Assembly (NCBI GenBank): GCA_902702965.1
Contig: CACRXP010000976.1
Span: 90,378-154,377 of the forward strand
Direction of reading: 5' to 3'
Source of the DNA: Spirometra erinaceieuropaei
Taxonomy: Eukaryota; Platyhelminthes; Cestoda; Diphyllobothriidea; Diphyllobothriidae
Length of the DNA stretch: 64,000 bases
Shown: positions 45,995 through 59,334 of the stretch, piece after piece
Layout of the letters: each line of letters starts with the position of its first letter
Position numbering within the stretch: position 1 is the stretch's first letter
The notes under the pieces: model-generated
Seen by the model: only the letters and a program-made list of their open reading frames with translations
The model's database searches: none
Told to the model about the DNA's origin: nothing
Position numbers and translations under genes: made by a program

Positions 45995-46856
45995 CGGCAA
46001 ATGTGATAACTTATGAGATGTTAACCGAAATTCTAAAATGAATTTTCGACCGGAAACAAGTAACTAAGTAAGACTGTAATATTAATCGCCGTGCAGCATA
46101 ATCCCATAATAATTCAATTACTCCAAGATACCGGCATGCATAAAAAAAATTAATTTGCCTAGTTGTTTAGTTGAAAACTACGTCGTTTTCAAATTTTATG
46201 CTTAAAGAAACGGTTTGATTCAGATTAAAAATTTTTTCCACTACTGAATAATTTTGAACCCGATTTTCCGTTGCATTTGAAATCAGGGTTTTCAATCTAC
46301 TGGGTATATATTTTCTTTGTACAGAAAATTATACATCTCTGTACGGTTTTAATGGAATATTATATAAAGTTAATGAAATTTAGCTATTGATTTGAACCAT
46401 ATTACGAACTTTAAAAGCAATATTAGTAAATTCAGAGACACCGTATTTTGTGAACGGGCATTTGAGTTCTTAAAATGTCAAACAAAACGGAAAATTTGAA
46501 GCCATTTTATACCCTTTGTCCAAAAGTGAAATTTAAAGAAGACGTAATTTTCTAATAAAAACTTAAGGGAAAGAATATTTTTGCGCATCTTTTCTACTAA
46601 AAATATTTAAACTTATAAGGGCATCTAAAATCAACGAGAAACTTTTATACTCTTTGCGCAGTCATTTTTACAGAGTGTAGTCTTTGCAGGCGGGTTAAAA
46701 GAAGTTCGCTGGAAAGCCCAAATCCCGAAATAACTGAATAATCACGGGATAATGTTGTGCAGGGATCAACATAACGACTCTATTTAAGTGATCTTTTCAA
46801 GTCCAAAACGCACTTCAAAATTTCGATTAACATTTTGTGAGTTAGCACATCTACTG
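45995..46856 (-). mobile_element. Family M, copy M9 (opposite orientation)
   Basis: Ends ...AATGTGATAACTTATGAGAT and GTGAGTTAGCACATCTACTG, TA at 46857-46858. The unique centre (TAATTTTGAACCCGATTTTC, GTACAGAAAATTATACAT) is reverse-complemented relative to M2. Confidence 0.75.
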
Positions 46857-46858
46857 TA

Positions 46859-48019
46859 CATTAATTCACGTGCAAGTCACCGTTGTTAGACGCATCACCT
46901 GTGGCAGCGGTGAACCTATTTGCTGGAGGCGTCAAAGCACCGAAGCGGAGATTCTAAACACAACGAACTTTTCTAAGAAACGTGCACTTCCTTTCGCGAC
47001 TCCGAGTATTATTTTTCGTATGGCGTTACGCATGATCAAAAGGAAATAATTAATGCAAAATTTCCAGTAACGAGGCCCTTCGATCCTCTATGTTTTGGTT
47101 ATTTTGATAGTTTTCAGTTTATCAGAGCTTCAAGTCCAAGTCCATTTTTGTATGTTGGACGATATATTTAAAGATTTCTGTTCCAGGTAAAGGAAATTTT
47201 CGATTTATGAGCGTTTGCTAATTATCAGGCGACTTAAAAACATGTTATGCAAATCCCAACTTTGTTGTACGAGGCCCATTCGACCCTCTCTAACCTGATT
47301 TAAGTGCGTCAGGAAACACATGAGACACTGACGGAAATTATTAACCTGCCGCCCCCCCAATTGGGAAAGGACAATAAGATGAGGTCGAAAAGGTATATGA
47401 AAGAAACTGAGTCCTGAACCTTCTCCAGTAGGTGGCCCTGTAACTTTTCAAAATAGTAATTTCCAAAAGATGCATCAATTTGCCTGCGAAAATCTCTGCT
47501 ATTTGATTTTTGTATATTTTCCCATTAGTGTATTGTTCTCGGATAAAGCCTAAGATACCATGTACAATAGTCCCCAAAGTATTCATTGGTTGAGATTATT
47601 TTGATAGGATCATTCCACGCACTTTCTTATGTATACATGCTGTTGTAGTTGCAATATTACTCCCCTCAGCTGGAAAATCCGAAAAAGCACATTTTTCATT
47701 AACTGACAATAATTAACTATTTCTTTGTCATCGCCTAACTTGCTTAGGTGACCTGTAGGTGGCTCAGTTAGGAGCGCTGCTGCTACCAGTTACGACAGGA
47801 CCCCTAATTATATTTCCTAGCAATTTTGTCTCACTCTTACGTGAGAAGACTCTCCCTTTTATACGTTTTTTCAACGGATTCAGCATGGTTAATGCAGAGC
47901 GTTCTGGGAATGTAAGAGAATCTAATTACTGTATCCGCCAACCCCATGACATCCAAAAACCTTAAAAGCAAAATTCATGTCTACTCATGCAGTTGATTTT
48001 CTTCGACTCGAATGTTCAT
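46859..48019. other. No recognised gene
   Basis: Short ORFs (47341-47586, 47759-47965) with no motif. Confidence 0.4.
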
Positions 48020-48140
48020 TGAGACCTAAAAAGCCATGTTTCGGAGACTTTACTCCATGTACTGCACTGATTAACTTCTGAAATGCTTGTTTAATTGTTC
48101 TCTGGTATTCAGCGGTTTCTTAATCTGTGATGTAAATGGC
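48020..48140 (-). repeat. Family G-related fragment
   Basis: CATGTTTCGGAGACTTTAC and TACTGCACTGATTAACTTCT resemble 16465-16490 and 16795-16870. Confidence 0.45.
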
Positions 48141-49313
48141 CCAAGGCTGGTGAGCTTTATAATCCAAAAACCAATAAGCTGCAAAGAGCAATAAAACGGT
48201 ACTTAGGAACCACTATCGCGATTTTTTCTAACAACAGTTGAGTCTTTAATTCTTTTAGTTGCTGTCGCCCTAGTGTCTAGATGGCCTCACGATTACAGGC
48301 AGAAAGGCAAATAAAACTCAACGGATACGTCACAAATTAAGACCGAGCCAGGCAAATTGCGGGCTCGAAAACGAACCCTTACGATTTGTATGCTGTTTGT
48401 TTTAAGACTGTCCGGGTCTGAACAGACTGTTTCAGGCGCTCTACCTTTCAAATGCAGTAATTCCTCAGTACTGCAAGTCTGCCCATTTCCTTGAGCTCCT
48501 GTAAACTTTCTTGGCCCAGCAACAAATAGACCTTATTCAAACCTAGTAAAATCTCCATGAGCAGCAAAGTGGGTTTACAGTTGGATGTTTTTCGGTTCCA
48601 CTCGCCCTCATCGCTCAGACCTGACATCGTCACACACACACTCTTCAGTGTGTCACTTCGTCGGCGTACCGATCAGTCTTCGGAGTTCCCCGCAGTCGGT
48701 CTTTGTTTTGTTTATGAGAACTGTGCCATATGATGTCATTTATGCGGTTGTAGGCGTAGAGAGCCCTCCAGCGATGGAGACCTGTCCAAATTGTTTGCGT
48801 GTTTCCGACTTATTTGGGGGTGGCCGATGTGACTGAATTCCTATCGTCCTTCCTCTCCTCCTTATGCGCAGGGACTACAAGGTTCCTCGGACCTCCTTGG
48901 CTTGGTCAGTTTTGTTTGGCGTTCAGTAACGCCGTATCCACTGACGCATGGCCAAACCTAACTTCTACCTCCCTTGCTTGTAAAGGCTTTCCACTCGCTA
49001 GGCACCGGGATGTCATTGCGAATCATATCGTTATGTTTTGATTCTTACGAATATTTAATGGCGTTTCTTTGTTTTGCTGCGAGGGACACAAGGAAGACAA
49101 CAAAGTTGGACACATGAAATTATATGTCCCCATACAAGAGATGCAGGTACTTACTGGGAAATAAAGGATGAAGGCCCCCAAGTACAAACAATGTCTGCTA
49201 TGCTTTTTAAGCAACCCGTGTTTTATTCCTTACTCCTCTAAATATGGAGTTTACGTTCGGAGGTAGACCTGTCGCGATCTTGGCCCAGGGTGTTGAGAAG
49301 TGATCAATTAGAT
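48141..49313. other. No recognised gene
   Basis: GC-richer at 48600-49000, with ORFs on both strands but no identifiable motif. Confidence 0.35.
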
Positions 49314-49499
49314 TCATCGCGTCATCGTGACGCTGCGTTTCGCCTTACCGTTGCCTACCACTGGCCTTGTTTGACACCTGGCACATCTGAATACGCGTCC
49401 ATCTGAGTTGCACCGTCGCATTTGCTGTTTTATTTGGTGCCTGCAGTTGCATCTTAATGCAGTCGGAAGAAGTCGTTCCTTCTGGCAGTACCCCAGCAT
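49314..49499 (-). pseudogene. Possible zinc-ribbon scrap of a Merlin/ISXO2-type transposase
   Basis: The 62-codon minus ORF reads KERLLPTALRCNC, a spacer, then NSDGRVFRCARCQTR. It recalls the N-terminal zinc ribbon of Merlin/IS1016-type transposases (LLP...C..C...SDG..WRCR.CR). No DDE catalytic domain follows, so it is only a fragment if real. Confidence 0.25.
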
Positions 49500-50264
49500 C
49501 TACTCCGAATTCATTTCCATTACTATTTCTTCGGTTTTGCCTCAAGGATGTGGCTGAAATCGACCAATTCTTTCGGTTTTCGCCGCTAATGACCTGCAGT
49601 ATTGAGAAAAACGTAGCCTATTGAGGAGAGATTATTCCGCCAGACAACGCTTTTGGATATTTAATGACTCCGGATTAACTACTGAAACATTTTTATATCT
49701 AGTGTGTTCATTGACTAAGATCATACAGACCAACTAAAGAAGTTGGCTTGTTGCTTACGTTTTTTGATTTCCATTACGAGATCTGAGTTAGTCGAATATC
49801 GTTAGCATGGCGCTCATTAACATTGCTATACCGTACACTAAATTTCAGTGTGATCGACTACCACACCTTTTTATTCATTCTCATTGGTAAAACTTAGTTT
49901 GGCTACTTGCCCCGATGTAAACTATTGATTGACAGATAACGTGAATTAGTTTATTCTTTGAACGCAGCTTATTGTTTATTTTGTGCGTTGTCCCGCTTCG
50001 TTTTGATTGCTATGTCAGCGTATTAAAAGTGGTACGACACAAAATCAAATACATCACATACTTTCCTTGTTTTTTGCATTTTATCTTACATGTATATGCT
50101 CCACTCGTAAAACCCCCAGTACCACCTTGCTCGTAAGACAGGTCACAATGGCTAATCGTTGATAATTGGGAGCCTTCAGCCTACTGTTGTCATCCGAAAT
50201 TGCCAACAACAAGGACAAAGAGCCCCATAATGATCAGTTTCCGTCTGAATTTCAATCTCAGACA
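49500..50264. other. No recognised gene
   Basis: AT-rich anonymous sequence. Confidence 0.4.
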
Positions 50265-50312
50265 TTCACTATCACTATCACTATCACCACCACCACCACC
50301 ACCACCACCACT
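50265..50312. repeat. Compound microsatellite (ACTATC)n-(ACC)n
   Basis: Several CACTAT units run directly into about eight ACC units. Confidence 0.95.
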
Positions 50313-50812
50313 TACACCTACTCATCTTTACGGGTTGAAAAAGCCCAAGGGCATACCGGGTCTTTTATATTATGCACTAAGACAACTGTTCGCCAATTTG
50401 GTTCCGAACTCACATTCTGTGGCCGTCATTAGGCTATCGTTAAAGTCTCAGAACAGTAGCACCCACAACAGGTGACTTGATTTAGCTGTTAAGATAAACA
50501 TATTCAGCCCACGCAGGCGGTTGAATAATGCCAAGGTTATATAAGGAAAATTGTTATCGGCATTGTCCGGGACACTACTTTTGCAGGCTCTATTGTCGTA
50601 CAAACTTAAACGCAAAACCGGTCTTCTCACATCCGTAGTGACAGTTGCATTTTTCAGGAACTCCTTGCCAAATGATGTCTGATCTCATTTAAAGCTCGCC
50701 TTATCCGCCGTTTGGATTTTGTAATGTTAGTCTGCGCTTGCATGCTTATTTAGAGAAGAAAATATAGCCTTACGAACGCAGATCTCCTGTAGCATGTGAA
50801 AGGGCGAAATTA
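50313..50812. other. No recognised gene
   Basis: Anonymous sequence between the microsatellite and M10. Confidence 0.4.
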
Positions 50813-50813
50813 A

Positions 50814-51744
50814 CAGTAGGTCGTCTATTTCATAATACTTCAGCTGAAATTGTGGGATTTAATTTCAACTAAAAGGGGGTTATATCTCAGTTTCGCCTTC
50901 AAATGAGCTTTGTTTCGGTCGTCCGCAGAAATATCTTCCAATTTCACAACGAATACCCATGCAGTATGAATCTTTCCCATGATTTTTGCACCCCTTTAAA
51001 AGGCCGATATATTTTATAGAAAACATTAATAAGATATTATTTCTTGCACATATTCGGTGGCAAATCACTTCCTTGAAGAGTACGCTTGAAGAAAGAATGT
51101 CTTCCGGTCGAAAAAGCGTTTCAATTTCTAAATAATTTTGAACCCGATCAGCGGTTGAGCTTACAGTTAGGACTTCAGAACTGCATACTATATACGCTCA
51201 CTGTTAGGGCAATCACATATATTTTCTATAACGTTAAGGGGACGCCATATTAAAATCATAAAACCCCTCGGCGAATGTAGGCAATGTTACATATTTTGCA
51301 AACGACATTAATAAACAGACAGATTCGAAGTTGGATAAATGGATGCTTTTATGGTCTTCAAAATCTGGTGATTTAAAACATTTTAAGACTGAAAAACAAC
51401 TCTTGGCTACGTAGGATATTTGAAGAATATGTAATTTCCTCTCAAACGATTGCATGAAAGAGGTCTCTTCGCACCGTTTCTGTAAAGTATATTAAAATTA
51501 ATAAAGCCATCAAAAAGATGTAAAAAAGTCATGGTGCCTAAGTGATTATTTTTACTGAGCATGATTACTATATTGTAGTCGGCCGATGTAAAGCTCATTC
51601 AGAAGTCCTATCCCCGCAGGATTACAAAATGTTGGGATTAAGCTGCATGATCATTTATACTGCGACCTTTCCAAACTAGCCCATTGTAATCGAAAATGCC
51701 ATCCACGATTTTGGTAAGAATTTCATGAAAGAGGTCAGGTATTG
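50814..51744 (-). mobile_element. Family M, old copy M10
   Basis: Left CAGTAGGTCGTCTATTTCAT, right TTTCATGAAAGAGGTCAGGT, low identity but collinear, with the centre in the same orientation as M9. Confidence 0.65.
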
Positions 51745-54700
51745 TAGATTGTTTGGAGAGACAAAAGTTCTACTTGTTAATTAGCTTTTTATACTATAAT
51801 TTGAAAACGTCTAACATGCAAGGCTGGTGTCAATTGAGAGACTAGGAGCGGCGTACTCAATAACTGTCACCGATAGGAAAAATATGACCTCTAAGGATTC
51901 CTTCCAGCTTTGCTTTCAAGCCCAGCCAATCATGCTCACCGCGAGTGCGGAATGTCCAGAGCTCGCTCCGGATTGGTTTTTAATTAAGCATTGAGCGACT
52001 GGTTCGTCATTGAGTCGCGTCCCAAATATTGCGGCTCGAATCGAGATCTGCTATAAATCCAGCAAGAGTCGCGCTCAGTGCTTTATCGCAATTGTAGGAC
52101 GGAATACAAGCAATTTGATTTGGCCTCAAAATCAACGATCTACAACCCTTTCAGGCGGTCACGCAGAATGCTCATAAACCAACCACGAAAAATTTCACCA
52201 ACCAACTCAAAATGACCGCTTATTGAGGCCTTGCCACAATCAAAGCTGAATATCGCACATTTTCAAGCGTCTCAACGACCCTCTCACCCCATGAGTGAGA
52301 AACGTACTGTAGCAATAGTCAGGTCACGTTTGAGAACTTCGACATATTCAGTTAGAAGTGTCATCAGGTACGGCAGACGCGAACTTTTGCCGTCTCGACA
52401 GTTCAATTTGACTATCCACTTAGTAAACTGCTTTAATTATCAGATAATCAGCGACCGTGACACATGTCGAAGGTGCCTCCTTTGCAAAATAGGCGCTTTA
52501 GCCACCGGTTCACAACGATGTAGCTTTGCATCGTCTCAGGACAAACTGATATGTCGGTGGGTAATGAGTACGGACGTTAAGGAACAAGACTTGCCGAAAG
52601 TTCGACAAAAAACTCTTATTCCTGTTGACGGAGTCCTTAACATTAAATGCACAAGGCGTCAGTTATGTAACTCTAAAGCAGTACACCGCGCTGAGCAGTG
52701 CCCACAGTTTTTGGGCAGCATACGAGATACTAGACTTGATCTTGAAGACAAATGTGTACGACCAATGAAGGCGATTAAATAACGCAAAGCAAACGAACAT
52801 CCGATCGTAATGTTTAAATGCCTAAACGATCTATTTTTTTATCTCTTGCCATATTCTTATAGCAAAATAATTAAAATAACTTGACACATTTGGCTTTGAC
52901 ATGGATAAAGCATGGAGAGCTTTATTTCTATGGGTTTTTCTCTTAAAGCATGTCAGAATTATGACAGACGCAGACACTTGCTGTTGCATGTATTACTTTG
53001 GACCTCGTTGGGATTTGAAATTGCAACATTATCATAATCATGCGTTTCAACAATTCGTCAGATTAGTTAGATCAGCTAATGTGTACGCAAGCGCAGCATG
53101 ACCAAATGACAGGCTGTACTTTGCGAATCAGAGATGAGATATTGAGACAATATTTGCCTCCCTGCGGCAATTATTTTACTGCGACATAATTGGTGACGTT
53201 TGACAATATCGCCAATGAAAACAGGAGATTTTGTTTTTATGAATATCTACCTAATGTCATATAACGGACTTGGATTCTACTTAATAGATCGTATATTTAT
53301 GGAATCGACGACGCCATTGGAAGTGGACTTGCTACATTTCTGTTTTATCTTTCACGATTTTTTCTCCCAAAATCGAGGGAAAAATAAATCCTGCTCACTG
53401 TCTCAACGCTCCCCATCACAATTGCTTGTTCGCAAAATGACCCCCTTATCAGATATATTGTCTTTAAATTGAAAAGTTCAAGTGATTTGTGATTGAAAGC
53501 GTCTATTTGCACTGACCTACCTAATCATAAAACAAATGTACAGGCGTTTTTACAGAAACGGTTAAAATAACGAAGTTAATGATGTCCGTCTTACGCAGTT
53601 GTCTCATGAGTCGTTTAGGTGGCCACGTTATAGGTGTCCATCGCTCCAGGGTGGACCGACGCGTCGATCTGGGCTGCGAATGTGCGTTGATGAACAAACA
53701 TGATTAAAATCTCGGCAAAAGCGCCTTCTTTTGTTGGCGTAATACATCAAATATACGATCCTCATGAACGCGTTTTTGAAGATAAATTAGTGAATAGCTA
53801 TAAAAAATCCCCGAAAGTTAAACAAGTGAATTATTTTACATGGTTAAGAATTTATGAACAAGAGAAAAGACTTTTTACGTTAATCCCTACATGGCATGGT
53901 CTAGCTCCGCTTCATAAACACTGTTATTTGGCGAAATAGCAAAAAACAACTGTGTAATGCAGGAATGTTTTAACAAATACTTGTGATGAGTTGTATATAT
54001 TTCTCTGGGATTCGATAATCTTGAAATTATAGAATACGGGGATTGGATGAAAAATAAAGTGATTTTTCTCGAGATGCGAACTGAGGTCGCATTTAGGCTA
54101 GAATTTTCACGAGGGACTACTAGTTAGTTGAAGTATTTATAGTCTGTTTACGAATAGGTTGAGAGGGAGGTAAAGCAATACGTTACAGGAGCATTAAAAG
54201 GAAGCTGATGGACCAGAAAAAACGCAGACGAGCGCAGGAAACGAAAGTCAACGAAATCCGCATAAAAGAAATAAAATAGGCAGATTCCCTGCAACCAACC
54301 CTTTTCTCAACCGCCATTAATCCGCCTAAATTTTGCTCAGACGTTCTTGTTTACGGAGAGTGCGTTTTTGGAATAATATCTTATATCCAAAAACAGCAAG
54401 TGAACTAACTCCGCTTGCAATATCGTTCTTTTAACGGCTTTCTTCGCACGCTTTTCTGGCGCCGAATTATTGAAAAATAAACGCTATTGCAGGGCAAAAA
54501 TATCCCTCTGTGTCTAACTTCTTTTGCATAAAAGGCATAATGTGCCCTTACTCCATTACCCTTTTCGCGTAGAAAATAGCAATTATAGTGGCTTGAGCGG
54601 CAATTAGCCTTTTCCTTCCATACATCACTGACGTGACGGTATAATTAGGGACTGGAAGTCATTGACTCCCTCGCTGTCATTTCAAAGCTAGTAAACTGGC

Positions 54701-56399
54701 ATTACTTATAGAAAAGCAACTGTTTATGCCATCAAAAATCAAATTAAAAGGTCTATAATTTGAAAAAGATTCTTCCACACTTTCAGTCTTCTAAGTTTTG
54801 GCAATTTTCAAAAAGCCAACTATGGTATCCACAAAGGCAAATGCATCAAAATTTAAGCCCTGTTCGTCCATAATGCAACCATTTGTTTGAACCTTGATTT
54901 AGTTTTTGCACTGGACTACAAGTTTAAATGATCGGTTTGATTATGCTGTAGCAGTGAAACTGCTGCTTCTAGCGTTCGCAAAATCAGATCCCTAGCTGAC
55001 TCATTTTCGGCATGCTAAAACCCTCCATATTACTTCTTCTAGGGAAAGAGAGAGCTCCCTCTAATTCAGCTTCTAAGACCACATCACCATTCAGAATCCG
55101 TGCATTCCCGAGCATTTCTGTTCAGATTTGCACAAAATTAGGTGCTATTTGCTTCCTATACAATGAAATTTGAGGGTGTTATAACTGTTGGATATTGCAG
55201 TTTCCGTTTGTCATATCGATCTGCATGTCATCAACAGTTTTCACTGGAATTTTTATCTCCCCTCCGTGTGCATAAAAAGTACAGACTGTCATAGGATTTG
55301 AACAGTAGTCCTCCAACAAATCGGACATAGTAGCCACTTCGAATTTATTTGCGAAATTTCGTTTACTAAAGACAATAGCAGTATAATGATGGCTATGCTT
55401 CAGGCCTCCAAAATGATGAAAAGTGCGGATATGGTCCTCTGAATGCAAATAACTCCCTGAATGCTCTTTTCTGGACGTCGAAACTTGCAGGTTTTGGCTT
55501 GTCTTCTTAAAAATTTCGTGAGTTTATCGACACGGTCTATTTGTTTTAAATCCGTACACTTTCTGAGTTCGCATGTTAATTTCCCTACTCTTAGATTTAT
55601 TGCCGAACTATGTTTAATTTCAATGCTTCTTCCAAGTTCAGTTTTTGACTCGTTTTTCAAGGGGAACTATCGTATCACAAAATGATTTTCAGTCGTGGAC
55701 TTTCTATACTAGTTGATGGCATTCTAAATAGGCAAACGCTTAGTTATTTATTGGAAAATACGAACTTGTCAAACGGGACAACCAGGAGCGGTAGGCTTTT
55801 GCTCACCTTTAAACCATAGCATTCGGAGGATTTTAGTTGAACATATTGAGTACGTAGACTAAAACAATATTTTTGTCTTGATTTAATATACTAATTTACA
55901 AAAACGTCTATGTCAATCATGGGTCGCATGGCATATTGCTGACTGGCATCGGAGAAGTCCTTTGAATTTGCCTGCAAAAGTGAGTGGAAAGGAACAAAAA
56001 GGAACAGTTAGGCGAAATAGACAGGGCGAATAACCTCAAACAATATCATTCACGAGCTTGACGACGGACACAAATGCCGCAAATGGGTTGATCCGCGACC
56101 CAGTACCACGACTCTTTGTAAGATCGCAAGAGCTAGGCAAATGTGTCTGTCGATTCTAGTTTCTCTTCTCTCAAATAGTCTATCTTGAGCATTAATTAAC
56201 ATTAGACATGTCTTGAACAAAACTTGCTAGCAAAACCAACGCTGAAATTCTGCCCTAAACTTTGAGTAATCAGTGTATAGGAAAAGTATCTTCGTCGCAT
56301 GATCATTCTGTGTTCCTGTAACCTAGCCCACAGTTTGCGTTATGTTTAGCCTGCATAGTTGTTGGGGTTGGCGCCTGAACGAAAGGATTCAGATGTGAG
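51745..56399. other. Long stretch without recognised gene
   Basis: The 183-codon plus ORF at 52231-52782 has no motif and a composition that does not argue for coding. On the minus strand, 55400-55660 and 55179-55448 are two overlapping ORFs in different frames with plausible protein-like composition (Lys/Arg-rich, then SDLLEDYCSNPMTVCTFYAH). They could be one frameshifted pseudogene of unknown family. No other signal. Confidence 0.35.
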
Positions 56400-56800
56400 T
56401 CGTTTCGGTTTGAGATGCCTTGGCCTGAAGAGTGTCCATGTTAGATTAAGGCACTGCCGGAATTGAACGCTTCTAACCTGAGGCGCGGCATTTAGGCACC
56501 AACAACATCAACACGCATCTGGACTTTCCTGTGGCCTATGCGATCTTGCGTCGCCACATGTAAAAAGGCCGAGTCAAGACGGTTACACCGAAGCTTAAAA
56601 AATCGGGCGTTGCGACGGACTCACCTGAAGAGGAAACGGAGTGCTTAACGCCCCAAAATCAAGGTGTCACAGGCGAACGTCAAGCCGCAGAAGCACCTGC
56701 CAAAAGGATGATACAGCGCAATAAATAACTGACCAGTTAAAAATTGACTAATTTGACCGGCCAATTGAAATTCTGTTTGATTTTTGGTCTTAAAAGCTTA
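56400..56800 (+). mobile_element. PLE-2 type 3' fragment
   Basis: Aligns with the end of PLE-2 (60230-60640). AACATCAACACGCATCTGGA matches the DNA encoding NSINRHLDLP there. Further matches are CCTGTGGCCTA, GTCAAGACGGTTACACCGAA and CAATTGAAATTCTG.TTGATTTTTG. Stops in all frames. Confidence 0.65.
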
Positions 56801-57743
56801 AAATATAGACTGCTGATTTGGCGGTCTGAGACGTCAGCGACATTACAAATCTGTTTCGGTAAACAACTTTTCCTTGTCAGATTATCGCCCCGGAACTCTG
56901 GTCTTTGCAAACCCGAGCCATTGTCCCACGGACGTCGTCATCAAATGCGACACAGGGACGCCCCCGAGGCAGTAGGTTCAGTTCAAGATAAGGAAATCAA
57001 CCGGCTGTAGGGGCAGAAAACTCGCTGATTCGCAAATTCCCCATAAATAAGTGTTTATTTTGTTTTTTTCCGAACAATCGTATCAATTAATAATTTTCCT
57101 TGTGATGTAAACAGCATTTTCCTTTATCATAGGGAAGAATCCTGAGTCGCATATTTCCTCACTGAACAGAATTCACTATTTGTCCACGTAAACAGTGGGA
57201 CCTTTTGTGGTTACAAAATGGAGGAAAATCTGGCAATGACCTGGGAGTTAAAAAACCTTACTTAAACAATTCTGAACGTTTTGATAGTTTTATGTCGAGG
57301 TAACCTGACGAAGTTTGACACCGAAGTTGAATGAAAAGTACACGAAGATATGCATAACCTGAAATGTTAGCCCTACAGATGCATCACAGAAGAATCAGGG
57401 CTCTCTCACAAGCTTATGCTTTATTCTGACAAAACATTGATTTTGCTTATTTTTGGCGGCACATGTTAATATATTGCCCAGCACAATCAAGGATCAAACT
57501 AGTGGGCTTAATTTGAACAGTTTTCCTCCATTATGCTGGTCGCCGAAAAATGATTTGTGCATTCTATTCTCTGTTATCATTTCTGTCTGTACGGAAAGCG
57601 CATTCTGAGAACGAGTGCTTTTGATCTTTCAGAGAAAGCACAGACTCCCAGTAATTACATGATCCTTCCTTTGCAATGAATAATTAATTTTTCTAAGAAA
57701 ATCTTAACAAACCATTCAGTAGCAGCAACGATGCCTACGTGCA
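56801..57743. other. No recognised gene
   Basis: Anonymous DNA up to element X-B. Confidence 0.4.
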
Positions 57744-59334
57744 TACAGCAGGGACCTCTCTCATGATACCTGATGACAGAATGTGAAATAAAAATTTCAG
57801 TCTTACTGAACGTTGAACTTCTCACTTGCCTGTCCAGCCCCTCCAAAAATAGGCCTTTCCAATGCAGAAAATGTGACCATGTAATTTTATCAAGCACAGT
57901 GTGTGCGAATGAATGCAAAAATGGCCGTTGCGATATATTCAGGCCATTTTCTATGCTAATGCCTGTTCTAGACGTCATTGTCACAAATGAGTACGTTTAG
58001 TTTTGCGAGGAGACTAGTTTTCCCTCAAAAAGTTCTACGAAACGGAGTCTGCCGCATGGCTTTTATGTCCAATGCTAACCGTAGGAATCAGTTTGCAATC
58101 ATAGGGGTTGTCTTTGGAAGACTGGAAGTTTATCTATTTTAAAGAGTCAGGATAGCAAATCTGCACGACTTAGTGGCCTAAAGTGCAGTAATAACGCATA
58201 CAGGCAATTATTCGTTTACATTGACTGAAATTGACCTATCATTTGGAAAGTTTTGTCCCGAAACAAACGAAACTTCCGCCGAATGGCTAATTTCAGCTTT
58301 GAGCATATAAAACATTGTTTTTCATGTGGTATGGTTTCTGGGCATGCACAATTTAGGAATGGAACAAGCAAAGCACTAACAGTTTCAGTATAATATCAAT
58401 ATTTATATGGCTACTCTGTCACACATTCTCAATCGTAGGGCGCAGTCTACAAACAAGCAGGGAGAAAAAAATAGAGACGATATAAAGCGAAAGTCATGCT
58501 CTTTCGTTTGCGGTGAAAAACATCCGTACTTATTGACGCCGTGATAAAAAAGTTAAAAGTGCAAATTTTTTTCTTAATTTCACCACGTATAAAATGAAAT
58601 AAACAGACGCCGTTCAACGCAGTATGGCAGTAAAGCACTCGATAACATGATAATTGATTAAAAAAAGTATTTTTAATTGACTGAAAATATATTCGTTGTT
58701 GATTTTTTTATTAAAAATTAATTTTATTCGACAATGGGGTCTTTTTTTGGGTAATTGTTTAAATGTAACCATAAAAATCTTTATCAGGAAAAATACTTTA
58801 GTACACAGTGCTTTAGTAAATGCCTTTGAGAGGTATCTTGTCTTAAAGTTCTGCATGAGAATATTTAAAATAGCTGTCTTTATGGACAGTCGACAGAAAA
58901 AATTGAAAATCATGAAATATTCAGCGATATTTTAAGGCTGATCTCAGCATAACCCAGAACAATGAAAAAGTGCAAATCAATTTCACAAAAGAAACATCCT
59001 CATTATGTACACAAAATAGTATGGTTAAGATTACGCCTATCATTTTTACTTACATTTTGTAGTCATTGACCCGCCTGGCAACATGTGACTTTGTGAAAAC
59101 CCATGATCTTATGGCATCTCTATTGACGAAATGAAGCAAAATCCTGCTCATCTTATTTGGTCGCATTTCAATCTTCAAAGGCATAAAAAATGCAACGGAT
59201 CGCCAAAAAACCGTTTTGGGATGTAAACTCAGAATTTAGGCTTTTACAAAGCGCTATACCTGAAATTACGCCAATCCTCAAAAGATATTTAAGTGTAAAA
59301 TTCATTAAATGGTTACTTTCCAAAGGATTTTTTT

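Noticed and set aside
50166..50475. ORFs of 88-91 codons with Thr or Pro runs
   Set aside because: Simply the translated (ACC)n microsatellite.
52231..52782. 183-codon plus-strand ORF
   Set aside because: Longest ordinary ORF but without motifs; one ORF of this size is not surprising by chance in 64 kb read in six frames.
57773..58000. CTGATGA at 57765 as another hammerhead
   Set aside because: No stem II or GAAA follows, and the X-A counterpart at 19459 reads CTGGTGA; it is part of the X terminus.
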